The translations under genes were made by a program, and so were the position numbers. Positions 25,686 to 34,382 of a stretch of DNA of 46,955 bases are shown piece after piece; position 1 is the first letter of the stretch; every line of letters starts with the position of its first letter. Origin of the DNA: Novosphingobium sp. GTDB taxonomy: Bacteria; Pseudomonadota; Alphaproteobacteria; Sphingomonadales; Sphingomonadaceae. Location: the NCBI GenBank assembly GCA_020446505.1, contig JAGREN010000006.1:20137-67091 (forward strand). Reading direction: 5' to 3'. Below the pieces are notes generated by a model, which was given only the letters and a program-made list of their open reading frames with translations, did no database searches and was not told where the DNA came from.

Positions 25686-26576
25686 TCAGGATGCCTGCAG
25701 CTTCTCCTTCCTGATTGCATCGAGGAAAGGGTCACGCACATCGCGGCCAGCGAACACGGAAAGGCGCGATTGTGTGCCAAACCGCTTGTCGATCTGCCCG
25801 ATCAGTGCGGCCGCCAGTTCGCTTTCCTTGTTACGCATCACCTCGCTGATCCCGCCGATCCCCACCACCATTTGCGGCTGCCGGTCAACCCTGGGAAGGG
25901 GTGCGGAAATCATGCCCCCGCCGCGCGTGACCAGATCCTGGGTGAAGGCGTATCCCTTGACTCGGATCTCGGCGAGCCTGGCGAGTATGTCAGCAATCTT
26001 CAGCAGTGGTTCGTCTGCTGCTGCTTCCGCGTTGATGCGCATGACTATCCGTCTGACCTCCTCATCCTTCAACGTGGAAAGCATGGCATACCCCGCACTG
26101 GACGCTGCGAGCGGGCGCGCCGTTCCCAAGGTGATGTGCAGACGCGCGGGATTGGTCGCCTGGATGACATGGATATATTGAACATAAAGACCATTGCGCG
26201 TTGCCAGCACCACAGTGTCACGCGTCTCCTCGTTCAATTCCTTCATCATCGATATGATGGCGCCTTCGCGGAAGAAATCGGAATTCATCCAGCTTCCCAG
26301 CAACGCGACGCGATTCGAGGTTATATAGGTGCGGCGGGTCGGGGCGTAGATAAGATAGCCCATATCTACGAGGCTGCGCAGGAGCGCCGACGTACTCGAC
26401 TGGGGATATCCAAGCGTTTCGGCGATCTCCATGACCGTCGATTCCCGCTGAACATCATCGAAAAATTCGAGAATTTCTAGAACCCTGCCGGCCGATTTGA
26501 CGCGCTTGGGATCAGCCTCCACCTTGGCCGTAATCCGTGCGCGCTCGGCCTTTGCTGTCTTGCGGCCCATCATCAT
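25686..26576 (-). CDS. IclR-family transcriptional regulator
   Basis: A 296-residue regulator. The winged helix-turn-helix is at about residues 25-90 (KSAGRVLEILEFF ... MEIAETLGYPQSSTSALLRS ... DMGYL). The IclR effector-binding domain follows, with ARPLAASSAGYAML and VVGIGGISEVM. Dimers of this family bind inverted repeats and respond to pathway compounds. Start ATG at 26574-26576 follows CCAGGAGAC; two more ATGs follow at once. It is the only recognisable regulator in the window. The best copy of the recurring operator lies 36 bases upstream, which suggests autoregulation and control of the surrounding catabolic genes; that link is inferred. Confidence 0.9.
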   Translation of the reverse strand: MMMGRKTAKAERARITAKVEADPKRVKSAGRVLEILEFFDDVQRESTVMEIAETLGYPQSSTSALLRSLVDMGYLIYAPTRRTYITSNRVALLGSWMNSDFFREGAIISMMKELNEETRDTVVLATRNGLYVQYIHVIQATNPARLHITLGTARPLAASSAGYAMLSTLKDEEVRRIVMRINAEAAADEPLLKIADILARLAEIRVKGYAFTQDLVTRGGGMISAPLPRVDRQPQMVVGIGGISEVMRNKESELAAALIGQIDKRFGTQSRLSVFAGRDVRDPFLDAIRKEKLQAS

Positions 26577-26612
26577 GTCTCCTGGATTGGCGGTACCTTG
26601 ACCACCGTATCC

Positions 26613-26632
26613 GACATCACATCTGTGATGTC
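26613..26632. promoter_or_regulatory. Strongest candidate operator, upstream of the IclR-type gene
   Basis: GACATCACA (26613-26621) and TGTGATGTC (26624-26632) are perfect 9-bp inverted arms around a 2-base spacer. The core matches the window consensus. It is 36 bases before the IclR-type start, in the 303-base region 26577-26879 that separates it from the divergent ACAD operon. Confidence 0.7.
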
Positions 26633-26737
26633 CAGAATCTCGTCGCAACGTCGCTCCTCGCGAGAAATTGTGCCGATCCCGTCGCAACGAACGCAAGGGC
26701 GCGCACCGTCCTGTGACATCGCGATCCGACTTCAGCA

Positions 26738-26758
26738 ATCATGCAACATAGGCATGAT
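26738..26758. promoter_or_regulatory. Second inverted repeat in the IclR/ACAD divergent region
   Basis: ATCATGC (26738-26744) and GCATGAT (26752-26758) are perfect 7-bp arms around a 7-base spacer, 121 bases before the ACAD start. It differs from the CACA/TGTG element and may be a site for another regulator. Confidence 0.35.
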
Positions 26759-26879
26759 GAATGGGGGAGCGCCATTGCGCGCCGAGCACCCATCGCACAG
26801 TGACCGGGCAGGAAAAGGCACCGAAGAAGGTAACGCCATTGATTGAAACTATTGGAGCCTCGGCACTAGGAGCCCGGCG

Positions 26880-28040
26880 GTGAGCGCGGCCAATCTCTAT
26901 CTTGAGCGCCCTGCCCTGACCCCCGCGGCCGAAGACCTGCGGGAAGAGGTCCGCACCTTCATTGCCGAACAGCGCGACAGCGGTGCCCTGCCGCCCCCGG
27001 AGCGGATCGGCCTGGGCTTCGACGTCGACATGACCCAGCGGATTGCTGATCGCGGATGGATCGGGCTTACCTGGCCCCGCCAATACGGCGGACAGGAGCG
27101 TTCCGCTCTGGAACGCTATGTGATGAACGAGGAGCTGCTCGCCGCGTCAGTTCCAGTCGGGGCGCATTGGGTCGCTGACCGGCAGTCTGGTCCGGTGCTC
27201 CTTAAATTCGGCACGGAGGAGCAGAAGCGCTTCTACCTTCCGCAAATCGCCTCGGGAAACTGCTACTTCTGCATCGGCATGAGCGAGCCGGAATCCGGTT
27301 CTGACCTCGCTTCGCTCAAGACGAGGGCCGATCGCGTCGCGGGCGGATGGAGGATCAACGGACGCAAGATTTGGACCACCAACGCTCACCGTGTACACTA
27401 CATGATCGCGCTTGCCCGCACATCGCCCGCCGAAGGGGCCCGGCACGCAGGCATCAGCCAGCTCATCATCGATCTGAAGGCACCGGGGGTCACGGTCACG
27501 CCTATCATCTCAATGGCTGGCGAGCATGACTTCAACGAGGTTCTCCTTGAAGATGTCCTGGTGCCCGACGAGGCGCTGATCGGAACCGAAGGCAACGGGT
27601 GGAACCAGGTATCGGCCGAGCTGGCGTACGAACGCTCGGGACCGGAACGCTGGCTCTCATCGTTCCGCCTGATCAGTGAATTGGTCGATGTGCTAGGCGC
27701 CGATACGCAGCCTTCCACGCAAGAAGAGCTGGGCCGGCTAATCTCGCACCTGCTGGCGCTGCGGCAGCTTTCGCTCGCGGTCGCGGGCATGATCGAGCAG
27801 GGCAAGTCCCCCAACATCGAGGCTTCGATAGTGAAGGATCTGGGCACCAAGTTTGAGCAAGAGGCGGTGCGCGTGGCACGCAACATCGCCTCGGCCGAAG
27901 ATCTTGTTGGCAACGGCAGGGCTCCGCGCCTGCGCGCGCTGCTCATGCACGCCCAGCAATACGCACCCGCGTTCACCATTCGCGGCGGAACCAACGAGAT
28001 CCTGCGCGGCATCATCGCGCGTGGGATCGGCTTGAGGTAG
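26880..28040 (+). CDS. Acyl-CoA dehydrogenase, probable catalytic subunit of the second pair
   Basis: A 386-residue ACAD with SEPESGSDLASL, KIWTTNAHRVHY and Glu251 in AYERSGPERW, at the isovaleryl-CoA-dehydrogenase-type catalytic position. The C-terminal TIRGGTNEILRGIIARG lacks the other Glu position. It would introduce a double bond into an acyl-CoA. The start is the GTG at 26880, preceded by CTAGGAG. The next ACAD gene follows 6 bases later and lacks the Glu, so the two probably form one enzyme. Divergent from the IclR-type gene across a region with its operator. Confidence 0.86.
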   Translation: MSAANLYLERPALTPAAEDLREEVRTFIAEQRDSGALPPPERIGLGFDVDMTQRIADRGWIGLTWPRQYGGQERSALERYVMNEELLAASVPVGAHWVADRQSGPVLLKFGTEEQKRFYLPQIASGNCYFCIGMSEPESGSDLASLKTRADRVAGGWRINGRKIWTTNAHRVHYMIALARTSPAEGARHAGISQLIIDLKAPGVTVTPIISMAGEHDFNEVLLEDVLVPDEALIGTEGNGWNQVSAELAYERSGPERWLSSFRLISELVDVLGADTQPSTQEELGRLISHLLALRQLSLAVAGMIEQGKSPNIEASIVKDLGTKFEQEAVRVARNIASAEDLVGNGRAPRLRALLMHAQQYAPAFTIRGGTNEILRGIIARGIGLR

Positions 28041-28046
28041 CGCCCG

Positions 28047-29084
28047 ATGAACGAGAACCAGACATTCTTTCGCGCCACGATCGAACGCATTCTGGCCGAT
28101 ACTGTCGGCAAGGCCGAGCTCGACCACGCCGAAGAACGCCAGCTTCCCGAAGCGTTCTTCTCAGTGCTGGTCGAGAACGGCATTACCAGTATGCTCCTGC
28201 CCGAGGACACAGGTGGGATCGGCGCCAGCCTCGGCGACGCCGCGATCATCCTGCGCGCCGCAGGCGCCGCGGCGGCGCCCGGCCCATTGCTCGAAACCAT
28301 GCTTGCGCAGAAATTGCTCGCCAGCAGCGGTCTTGGTCCGGCGCAGGGCCTGTTGAGCCTCGTCTTTATCAATGAAGCTCCCGGCCTGGTCGGTTCGCGC
28401 TGGTCCGATGCCGTGTTGCACGACGTGCCCTGGTCGCAGGCAGTCGAGAAAATCCTGATCGTCTCGCGCAGCGGGAACGAAGCACGGCTTCTCGTCAGCG
28501 ATCCGGCCGGCTGGACGACCGAGCCGGGCATGGATGCCGCGGGCGAGCCGCGAGATCTGTTGACCGCCGAGGCGATCGACGTCACCTCGGCCAACTGCGG
28601 AGATTACGATAGTTGGCTATGTGCCGCATCGATGCTGCGCGCGGCTCAGATTCTCGGCAGTGCCGAGTGGTCCCTCCGACGCAGCATCGAATATGCGTCG
28701 GAGCGCAAGCAGTTTGGCCGCGAGATCGGCAAGTTTCAAGCTGTCCAGCAAATGCTCGCCGAACTCGCCGGGCACATTCTCGCGGCAGCCACCATTGTCG
28801 AAGCTGCGGCGGACGATTGCCATCCCACGATGATCGCTGCGGCGCGATCGCGGCTTGGCGACGCAGCGGATGCGGCAATCGCGATCAGCCATCAGGTCCA
28901 CGGGGCACTCGGCTTCAGCCAGGAATACGCGCTGAATTCGCGGACACGCCGCCTGATGGCATGGCGCGACGACTTCGGCAGCGTTCTTTACTGGCGGCGG
29001 GTGCTTGCTCGCCAGTTCACCGGCTTGAGCCGCGAGGCATTCTGGCCGGCAATTGCCGATGCCGGCGCCACCGTACCGCGCTGA
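28047..29084 (+). CDS. Acyl-CoA dehydrogenase, probable non-catalytic subunit of the second pair
   Basis: A 345-residue ACAD-fold protein, short for the family. The C-terminal domain is clear: YASERKQFGREIGKFQAVQQM and QVHGALGFSQEYALN. The helix that should carry Glu reads WLCAASMLRAAQILG, and no C-terminal catalytic Glu is present. It starts 6 bases after the stop of the catalytic partner and probably supplies part of the FAD or acyl pocket. It ends 7 bases before the convergent thiolase-like gene. Confidence 0.82.
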   Translation: MNENQTFFRATIERILADTVGKAELDHAEERQLPEAFFSVLVENGITSMLLPEDTGGIGASLGDAAIILRAAGAAAAPGPLLETMLAQKLLASSGLGPAQGLLSLVFINEAPGLVGSRWSDAVLHDVPWSQAVEKILIVSRSGNEARLLVSDPAGWTTEPGMDAAGEPRDLLTAEAIDVTSANCGDYDSWLCAASMLRAAQILGSAEWSLRRSIEYASERKQFGREIGKFQAVQQMLAELAGHILAAATIVEAAADDCHPTMIAAARSRLGDAADAAIAISHQVHGALGFSQEYALNSRTRRLMAWRDDFGSVLYWRRVLARQFTGLSREAFWPAIADAGATVPR

Positions 29085-29091
29085 CCGGTCG

Positions 29092-30246
29092 CTACAGCGT
29101 TGCTGTCGTTCCCCAGATGGTGACCGCCTGACTGGACAGAACGCCGCCATTCCCGTGGGCAAGCGCCAAATTGGCACCTTCAATTTGCCGCTCGTTCGCG
29201 GTTCCGCGCAGCTGGACAGCCGCCTCGATCATCGTGAACAGGCCGTACATGCCCGGATGGGCGAACGACAGTCCGCCGCCGTTGGTGTTGACCGGCAGGC
29301 GCCCGCCCGGTGCAATCGCGCCCTGCTCGACGAAACGGCCGCCCTCCCCCTTTGGACAAAAGCCCAGATCCTCAAGGAACAGGATCGTGTTGATCGTGAA
29401 TGCATCATAGAGCTGGACCACGTCGATGTCCGAAGGCCCCACACCGGCTTGGGCATAGGCGCGCGGCGCCGCCTCGCTGGTCGCGGTAACCGTAAGGTCA
29501 GCGAGTTGGGAGATGTTGCGGTGCCAGGTCGCGGATGCGGCGCCGAGCAGGAATACGGGATCGCGCTTCAGATCGCGTGCCCGGTCGGCGCGGGTCATGA
29601 CCACCGCCGCAGCGCCGTCGGTGACGAGGCAGCAGTCGCGCACCGTCAGCGGATCGGAAACCATGCGCGCGCTTAAAACGTCCTCGATCGTCAGGTCATC
29701 GCGCAGGTTAGCGAGGGGGTTGAGCTGCGCCCACTTGCGCGCCGCGACCGCGACCTCGGCAAGGTGTGCGCGCGTGGTTCCGTACTCATGCATGTGGCGT
29801 TGAGCGGCGAGCGCATAGGCAGTCGTCGGATTGCGCGGTTTGTATGGGGCCTCATAGGGGAAAGGAAGCCCGCCGCTTCGCACCAGCCCGCCCGCACCGG
29901 AGCGCTGGTTGCTGCCATAACAGATCAGCACGGCATCGCAGAGCCCCGCATCCAGCGCCAGCGCGGCCCACATCGCGTGGATCTGGAATGCAGAGCCGCC
30001 CGTGCGAGTGCTTTCGACCAGCTTCGGACGAATACCGAGATATTCAGGCACGCTCATGGCGCTGAACGGGTCCTCCGGCAAGGTCGAGAAGACCGCATCG
30101 ATATCGCCAACCCGAAGCCCGGCGTCCGCTATCGCGCCTATTGATGCCTTGGCCAGCAGTTCGATCGCGGAAAGACCGCTTTGCGAATCGGTTCCGCAGA
30201 GATCGATGCCGACGATAGCGGTGCGTCCTCTTGGAAATCCGCTCAT
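29092..30246 (-). CDS. Thiolase-like lipid-transfer protein (second copy)
   Basis: A 384-residue thiolase-fold protein. Landmarks are STRTGGSAFQIHAM (the nucleophile-cysteine region, no Cys), VDVVQLYDAFTINT written as IDVVQLYDAFTINT (the YDAF tyrosine region) and NTNGGGLSFAHPGMYG (active-site His region). It is of the SCP-x/Ltp kind and may make a retro-aldol or thiolytic cut. Start ATG at 30244-30246 overlaps the DUF35 stop as ATGA, so the two are coupled and probably form a complex. Last gene of the seven-gene operon. Confidence 0.85.
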   Translation of the reverse strand: MSGFPRGRTAIVGIDLCGTDSQSGLSAIELLAKASIGAIADAGLRVGDIDAVFSTLPEDPFSAMSVPEYLGIRPKLVESTRTGGSAFQIHAMWAALALDAGLCDAVLICYGSNQRSGAGGLVRSGGLPFPYEAPYKPRNPTTAYALAAQRHMHEYGTTRAHLAEVAVAARKWAQLNPLANLRDDLTIEDVLSARMVSDPLTVRDCCLVTDGAAAVVMTRADRARDLKRDPVFLLGAASATWHRNISQLADLTVTATSEAAPRAYAQAGVGPSDIDVVQLYDAFTINTILFLEDLGFCPKGEGGRFVEQGAIAPGGRLPVNTNGGGLSFAHPGMYGLFTMIEAAVQLRGTANERQIEGANLALAHGNGGVLSSQAVTIWGTTATL

Positions 30247-30626
30247 GGCGCAATCTCGTCGGCAGGTGAAAACAGAACCGCCGGAGCGCCATCGACTTCG
30301 CCGACATGCGCAGCGACAACCATGCCGATACGGACCGCGTCGGGTTCGCAATCAACGATCCGGCTCATCATCCTTGCGCCTTCCGTCAGATCGACCAATG
30401 CGACGACATAAGACGGTTCGGGCGACTTGTTGCAAACGATGGTGAAGGAATAGATCGTTCCCGATCCGGAAGCTTCCACCCATTCCAGATCGGTCTGCCC
30501 GGTGCCCGGCTGCGCGATGCGCGGGAAGAATACGTGCTCTCCGGTCGAGATCACGCGCTGGATCATGAATCGGCCCTGAGCAAGAAAGCCTTGGAATTGG
30601 GCCTCGGGGCGAAGGGGTTCAGCCAT
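30243..30626 (-). CDS. DUF35-type OB-fold protein lacking the zinc-ribbon cysteines
   Basis: A 127-residue protein with the DUF35 plan: an N-terminal AQFQGFLAQGRFMIQR, the middle segment EHVFFPRIAQPGTGQT where the zinc ribbon should be, then the OB fold (GTIYSFTIVCNKSPEP). The four ribbon cysteines are replaced; the only cysteines lie in the OB part (IVCNK, DCEPD). It probably still binds its thiolase-like partner, to which it is coupled by an ATGA overlap. Start ATG at 30624-30626 overlaps the ligase stop by 8 bases. The longer upstream frame lies inside the ligase gene. Confidence 0.8.
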   Translation of the reverse strand: MAEPLRPEAQFQGFLAQGRFMIQRVISTGEHVFFPRIAQPGTGQTDLEWVEASGSGTIYSFTIVCNKSPEPSYVVALVDLTEGARMMSRIVDCEPDAVRIGMVVAAHVGEVDGAPAVLFSPADEIAP

Positions 30627-32733
30627 GATGCTGCGTTCTCGTATCGACACCGCAAGCAACCGCAAGCGCATCGACCGCGACCACGCCCTGCCCTTGGGGA
30701 TAGACGAAAACGGGATTGAGATCGATCTGCTCGATGCCGGTCTCCGTCCGTGCAAGCTCGGCAACGCGCGATACTAGGTCGGCAAGCGCATCCATGTCCG
30801 CCACCGCCTGGCCTCGCGTGCCGAGGAGGATGGGCGCAATCTTCAGCGAAAGGATCAACCGCCTGGCCTCCTGCCGTGAAATCGGCGGGGGCGCGAAGAC
30901 CACGTCCTTCAGAACCTCGAGGTAGATACCGCCCGCGCCGACCATGACGAGCGGCCCGAAATCGGGATCGCGGACCACGCCGATCACCAGTTCGTGCCCT
31001 TTCGGCATCATTTTCTGCACCAGCACGCCTTCGATCCGGGCCTCGGGTGCATGACGCCTTGCATTGGCCATGATCTCGTCAAATCCGGCTTCGGCCTGCC
31101 CGTCCGCGACACCGAGCCTGACGCCGCCAGCTTCGGTCTTGTGCGCGATATCCGGTGACTGGATCTTGAGCGCCACCGGAAATCCCATTTTAGCCGCCAC
31201 CTGAGCCGCCGCACCGCGATCGGTGACGAGCGCGGCTGGCGGCGCCGGGATGCCATACGCCGCGATCAGCCTGCTCGTCGCCTGTTCATCAAGGACGCCC
31301 GGAGAAAGGGAGGGTAGCTTCGTCATGCCTGGTGGCGCATGCGTTTCGCGCGCTCGCCACCGCTCCTGAAAAGCCGCATAGCGCTCGATCCCTTTAAGCG
31401 CTGCGGCACACTGGCTGAAGGTCGAGAAGCCGACGCTGCCCATCCCGGCAAGCGCGGTTAGGTTTTCATCGATCGGCAGGATGTGCGAGGTGAACACGAT
31501 CGGCTTGGTCGCGTTTGCCAGCACGGGAGCAAGCTGCGGCGAAAGCTTGTCGATGCGTCCGGGCAGTTGCAGGCCCAGATTGACGATCATCGCATCGACC
31601 TCGTCGGTATCCTGCAAGCGTTCAAACACCTGCATCAGGCTCTTGCCGCCATCGCCGATCACGGCCGCGGTCACATCGACCGGATTTTCGGTCGAGCCGT
31701 AAGACGGCACCCATTGATCAAGATCGCAGCGCAGACCGTCGCTCAGCAGGGGGACGTCAATACCGGCATTGCCGAGGATATCGGAGGCCCAAGCCCCTGC
31801 CCCGCCAGACGTTGAGATTACCGCAGCCTTGCGCACCCTGCGGCGCGGGAATCGCGCCAGACCCGCAGCGATGGCGAGGATCTCGTCCTGATCCCTCGCG
31901 CGTATGATGCCGTACCGATCAAACATCGCCTCGTATGCTGTGTCGGCGCCGGTGAGGTGGGCGGTGTGCGAAATCGCGGCGCGCTGACCGGCTTGCGAAC
32001 TGCCGATCTTCATCACGACCAGAGCCACGCCAGCGTCCGCCGCCTTTGCGGCAATCGGAGCGAGCCGGGAAGGAGTCTTGAGTCCTTCAATGAGCGCGAC
32101 GATGACGCCGCTCTGCCCCTCCTCGACGAGCTGCTCGATGAAATCGAGGCATTCCAGATCGCTCTCGTTTCCGGTCGTTATCACGGCGTGGAAATCGAGA
32201 TGCTGGGCGAGGCCGCGTCCGAACAGCGCCATACCCAGCCCGCCGGACTGCGAGACGATCGAGATCATGCGGCCCGGATGAACCGCCGGAAAGCCAGCCT
32301 CGAGCGCATCTTCCGCAGCGCCGCTGAACGTTGCCGCAAGCCCACGTGTCGCCAGCAGACCGATGGTGTTCTGGCCGGTATAGCGCAACCCGCTGTCGCC
32401 TACTGCTTGCGCGAGCGCGACCTCGTCTACATCGGCGGAAAGGATGACTGCGGCCCTCGCACCCGATTCCACTGCCTCGCGGACCACGTCCGGAACTGTC
32501 TTGCCCGGCGAAGCGACAAGCACCAGTTCGGCCCCGCCCGGTATTGCGCCAAGCGATCGATGAACCTCCAGGCCTTGCATGGTGCCACCACCGGGGTGCA
32601 CGGGGTAAATCGGGCCATCGTAGGCGCTAGCAATGGCGTTCTTGAGCAATTTGCCGCGCAGGATCGAGGTATCGTTCGACGCGCCGACGATCGCTACGCT
32701 CTTGGGATGAAAGAAGGCGTCGAGGAGTGTCAA
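30619..32733 (-). CDS. ADP-forming acyl-CoA ligase (acetate-CoA ligase family), fused subunits
   Basis: A 704-residue ligase joining CoA to a carboxylic acid with ATP to ADP. The CoA-binding domain (VAIVGAS near 13-19), ligase-CoA domain (SIVSQSGGLGMALFG, TTGNESD) and C-terminal ATP-grasp domain (FPVALKIQSPDIAHKTEAGG) are in order. The phospho-His is His256 in ISHTAHLTG. Sphingobium FerA, a feruloyl-CoA synthetase, belongs to this family. The start is a TTG at 32731-32733 overlapping the previous stop as TTGA, with GAAAGG 8 bases upstream; this start is less certain. Fifth gene of the seven-gene operon. Confidence 0.88.
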   Translation of the reverse strand: MTLLDAFFHPKSVAIVGASNDTSILRGKLLKNAIASAYDGPIYPVHPGGGTMQGLEVHRSLGAIPGGAELVLVASPGKTVPDVVREAVESGARAAVILSADVDEVALAQAVGDSGLRYTGQNTIGLLATRGLAATFSGAAEDALEAGFPAVHPGRMISIVSQSGGLGMALFGRGLAQHLDFHAVITTGNESDLECLDFIEQLVEEGQSGVIVALIEGLKTPSRLAPIAAKAADAGVALVVMKIGSSQAGQRAAISHTAHLTGADTAYEAMFDRYGIIRARDQDEILAIAAGLARFPRRRVRKAAVISTSGGAGAWASDILGNAGIDVPLLSDGLRCDLDQWVPSYGSTENPVDVTAAVIGDGGKSLMQVFERLQDTDEVDAMIVNLGLQLPGRIDKLSPQLAPVLANATKPIVFTSHILPIDENLTALAGMGSVGFSTFSQCAAALKGIERYAAFQERWRARETHAPPGMTKLPSLSPGVLDEQATSRLIAAYGIPAPPAALVTDRGAAAQVAAKMGFPVALKIQSPDIAHKTEAGGVRLGVADGQAEAGFDEIMANARRHAPEARIEGVLVQKMMPKGHELVIGVVRDPDFGPLVMVGAGGIYLEVLKDVVFAPPPISRQEARRLILSLKIAPILLGTRGQAVADMDALADLVSRVAELARTETGIEQIDLNPVFVYPQGQGVVAVDALAVACGVDTRTQHHG

Positions 32734-33557
32734 ATCCGGTGCCTTTCGAGAAAGCCTTCGAGCGCCTCGGCGACAAGATCATTCTCGTCGCCCACGATCA
32801 TGTGGCGCGCACCGGCTATGACCTCGACCTCTATCTGTGGAAGAACCGCGTGCAGGGCATCAACACCGTCCTGGGTTACGACTTCGCTGAGTTCGCACCA
32901 AGCGAGGAGGACAGGGCATTTGACGTTCCCGGCATAGCGTTCGAGCAGCTCGCTTCCCGCTCCAAGGCCGATGTTGTGGATCGGATCGCGATAGCTCGCG
33001 TCCCAGTGCCAGTGCCAGCGTCCATCCTCGGATTGGCGCATGTTGCGCCTCAGCTTCTCGCCCACGCAAGGCGTCGGCACCCCGCCCCTCGAAGCCGCCA
33101 GATGCGCGGCCGCTTCATCGGGCGATGCAAACCCGTCGGTGGCAACAGTCGTCTGAACGATCTGCGCGATCCCCGCCGGTGACGACCGGGGCACTGAATC
33201 GATCAGCACCAACCCGGCTACGACTTCGGGAAACGAACCAGCCGCAGCGAGGCAGATCTTGCCGCCCAGCGAATTGCCGCACAAGATCACCGGCCGCCCA
33301 ATATCGCGCACAATTGCCGCGATATCCTCTGCCTGTCGCGGATATGAATAATCGCTAGCGCGGTCGCTTTCGCCATGGCCGCGAACGTCCACTGTGATCG
33401 TCCGGCGTCCGTGCTCGGCAAGCCTGGTCGCAACGCGCTGCCAGCTATGGCGCGTCTGCCCCATTCCCCCGACCAGGATGAGCGGATTTCCGTCGTTCGG
33501 ACCAAATAAGTCCGCAGAGAGGCGAATTCCGCCTGCGCCCTCAAACCACGCCGTCAT
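32730..33557 (-). CDS. Alpha/beta-fold hydrolase
   Basis: A 275-residue hydrolase. The nucleophile elbow GNSLGG and the catalytic His in GARHMIVGD are clear, and the oxyanion motif is ILVGGMGQTRHSW. The acid position is probably near WCELSEVV. It may hydrolyse an ester, a lactone or a C-C bond in a ring-cleavage product. It overlaps the crotonase stop by ATGA and the ligase start, so it is tightly packed inside the operon. Substrate unknown. Confidence 0.85.
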   Translation of the reverse strand: MTAWFEGAGGIRLSADLFGPNDGNPLILVGGMGQTRHSWQRVATRLAEHGRRTITVDVRGHGESDRASDYSYPRQAEDIAAIVRDIGRPVILCGNSLGGKICLAAAGSFPEVVAGLVLIDSVPRSSPAGIAQIVQTTVATDGFASPDEAAAHLAASRGGVPTPCVGEKLRRNMRQSEDGRWHWHWDASYRDPIHNIGLGAGSELLERYAGNVKCPVLLAWCELSEVVTQDGVDALHAVLPQIEVEVIAGARHMIVGDENDLVAEALEGFLERHRI

Positions 33558-34357
33558 TCGCCAGTAAACGTCGGGCTGCGCTTGGCGAGAATGGCTTCGA
33601 TCGCTTCGCCATGATCCTTGCTGATGTTCGACAGCCCTTCAAAGGCCATACCAACATCCATCATTGCCTGGGCCAGTTGCCGCAGCGGCAGGTTGATCGC
33701 CGTTTTGGTGCCGTAGATCGCGTTGCTCGCCGCACCGGCAAGCTTGGCGGCCCACGCCTCGCCGATCGCATCCATCTGCTCGAAACTAGGAGCCGATTCC
33801 GCGATCAGGCCCAGTTCGGCGGCTTCCTTGCCCAGGATAGGCTCGCCTAGGAGCAGGAACTTGCGCGCCTTGGCAAAGCCCATCTGCTGCGGCCAGATCA
33901 GCGAACCGCCGTCGCCGGCGACCAGCCCGATGTTGACATGCGGGTCGGCGATCTTGGTATCGTCAACCGCAACGACGAGGTCGCAGAGCAGCGGCAGGGT
34001 GGCACCCAGCCCCATCGCCGCACCCTGCAGCTTCGCTATGGTGGGCTTGGGACAATCCAGCACGGTGTGGACCAGCCGGCGTGAACCCCAGAGTCCCTTG
34101 AAGTAGAGACCGGGGTCATCGACCTTGCGCTTCATCTGGGCGAAATCGCCGCCACCGCAAAACACCTTACCCTCTCCCGACAGCACGACGCAGCGCACCC
34201 GCTCATCGAACGTCGCCGCCTGAAAGGCGTCCGAAATCTGCTCATTGACCGGATCTGTGATGATGTTGCGCTTTTCCGGGTTGTTCAACGTGATGCGCAG
34301 GATCGCTCCGTCCAGAGTCACCCGGATCAGGTCAAGGCGCTCGTAATTTGTGTTCAT
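33554..34357 (-). CDS. Crotonase-fold enoyl-CoA hydratase/isomerase family protein
   Basis: A 267-residue crotonase with VFCGGGDFAQM and LQGAAMGLGATL oxyanion-hole segments. The two hydratase glutamates are replaced by Thr120 (GLGATLPLLCD) and His140 (ADPHVNIG). Asp149 in GLVAGDGG sits near the site used by PaaG-type isomerases. Isomerase or lyase activity is therefore more likely than classical hydration. Start ATG at 34355-34357 follows GGAGAT. Third gene of the operon, 25 bases after the ACAD before it and overlapping the hydrolase gene. Confidence 0.86.
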   Translation of the reverse strand: MNTNYERLDLIRVTLDGAILRITLNNPEKRNIITDPVNEQISDAFQAATFDERVRCVVLSGEGKVFCGGGDFAQMKRKVDDPGLYFKGLWGSRRLVHTVLDCPKPTIAKLQGAAMGLGATLPLLCDLVVAVDDTKIADPHVNIGLVAGDGGSLIWPQQMGFAKARKFLLLGEPILGKEAAELGLIAESAPSFEQMDAIGEAWAAKLAGAASNAIYGTKTAINLPLRQLAQAMMDVGMAFEGLSNISKDHGEAIEAILAKRSPTFTGE

Positions 34358-34382
34358 GATCTGGATCTCCGAAAGCGGCGGC

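Noticed and set aside
26613-26632. The palindrome as a CRP-type site
   Set aside because: CRP sites read TGTGA-N6-TCACA; here the half-sites are in the opposite order with a 2-base spacer.
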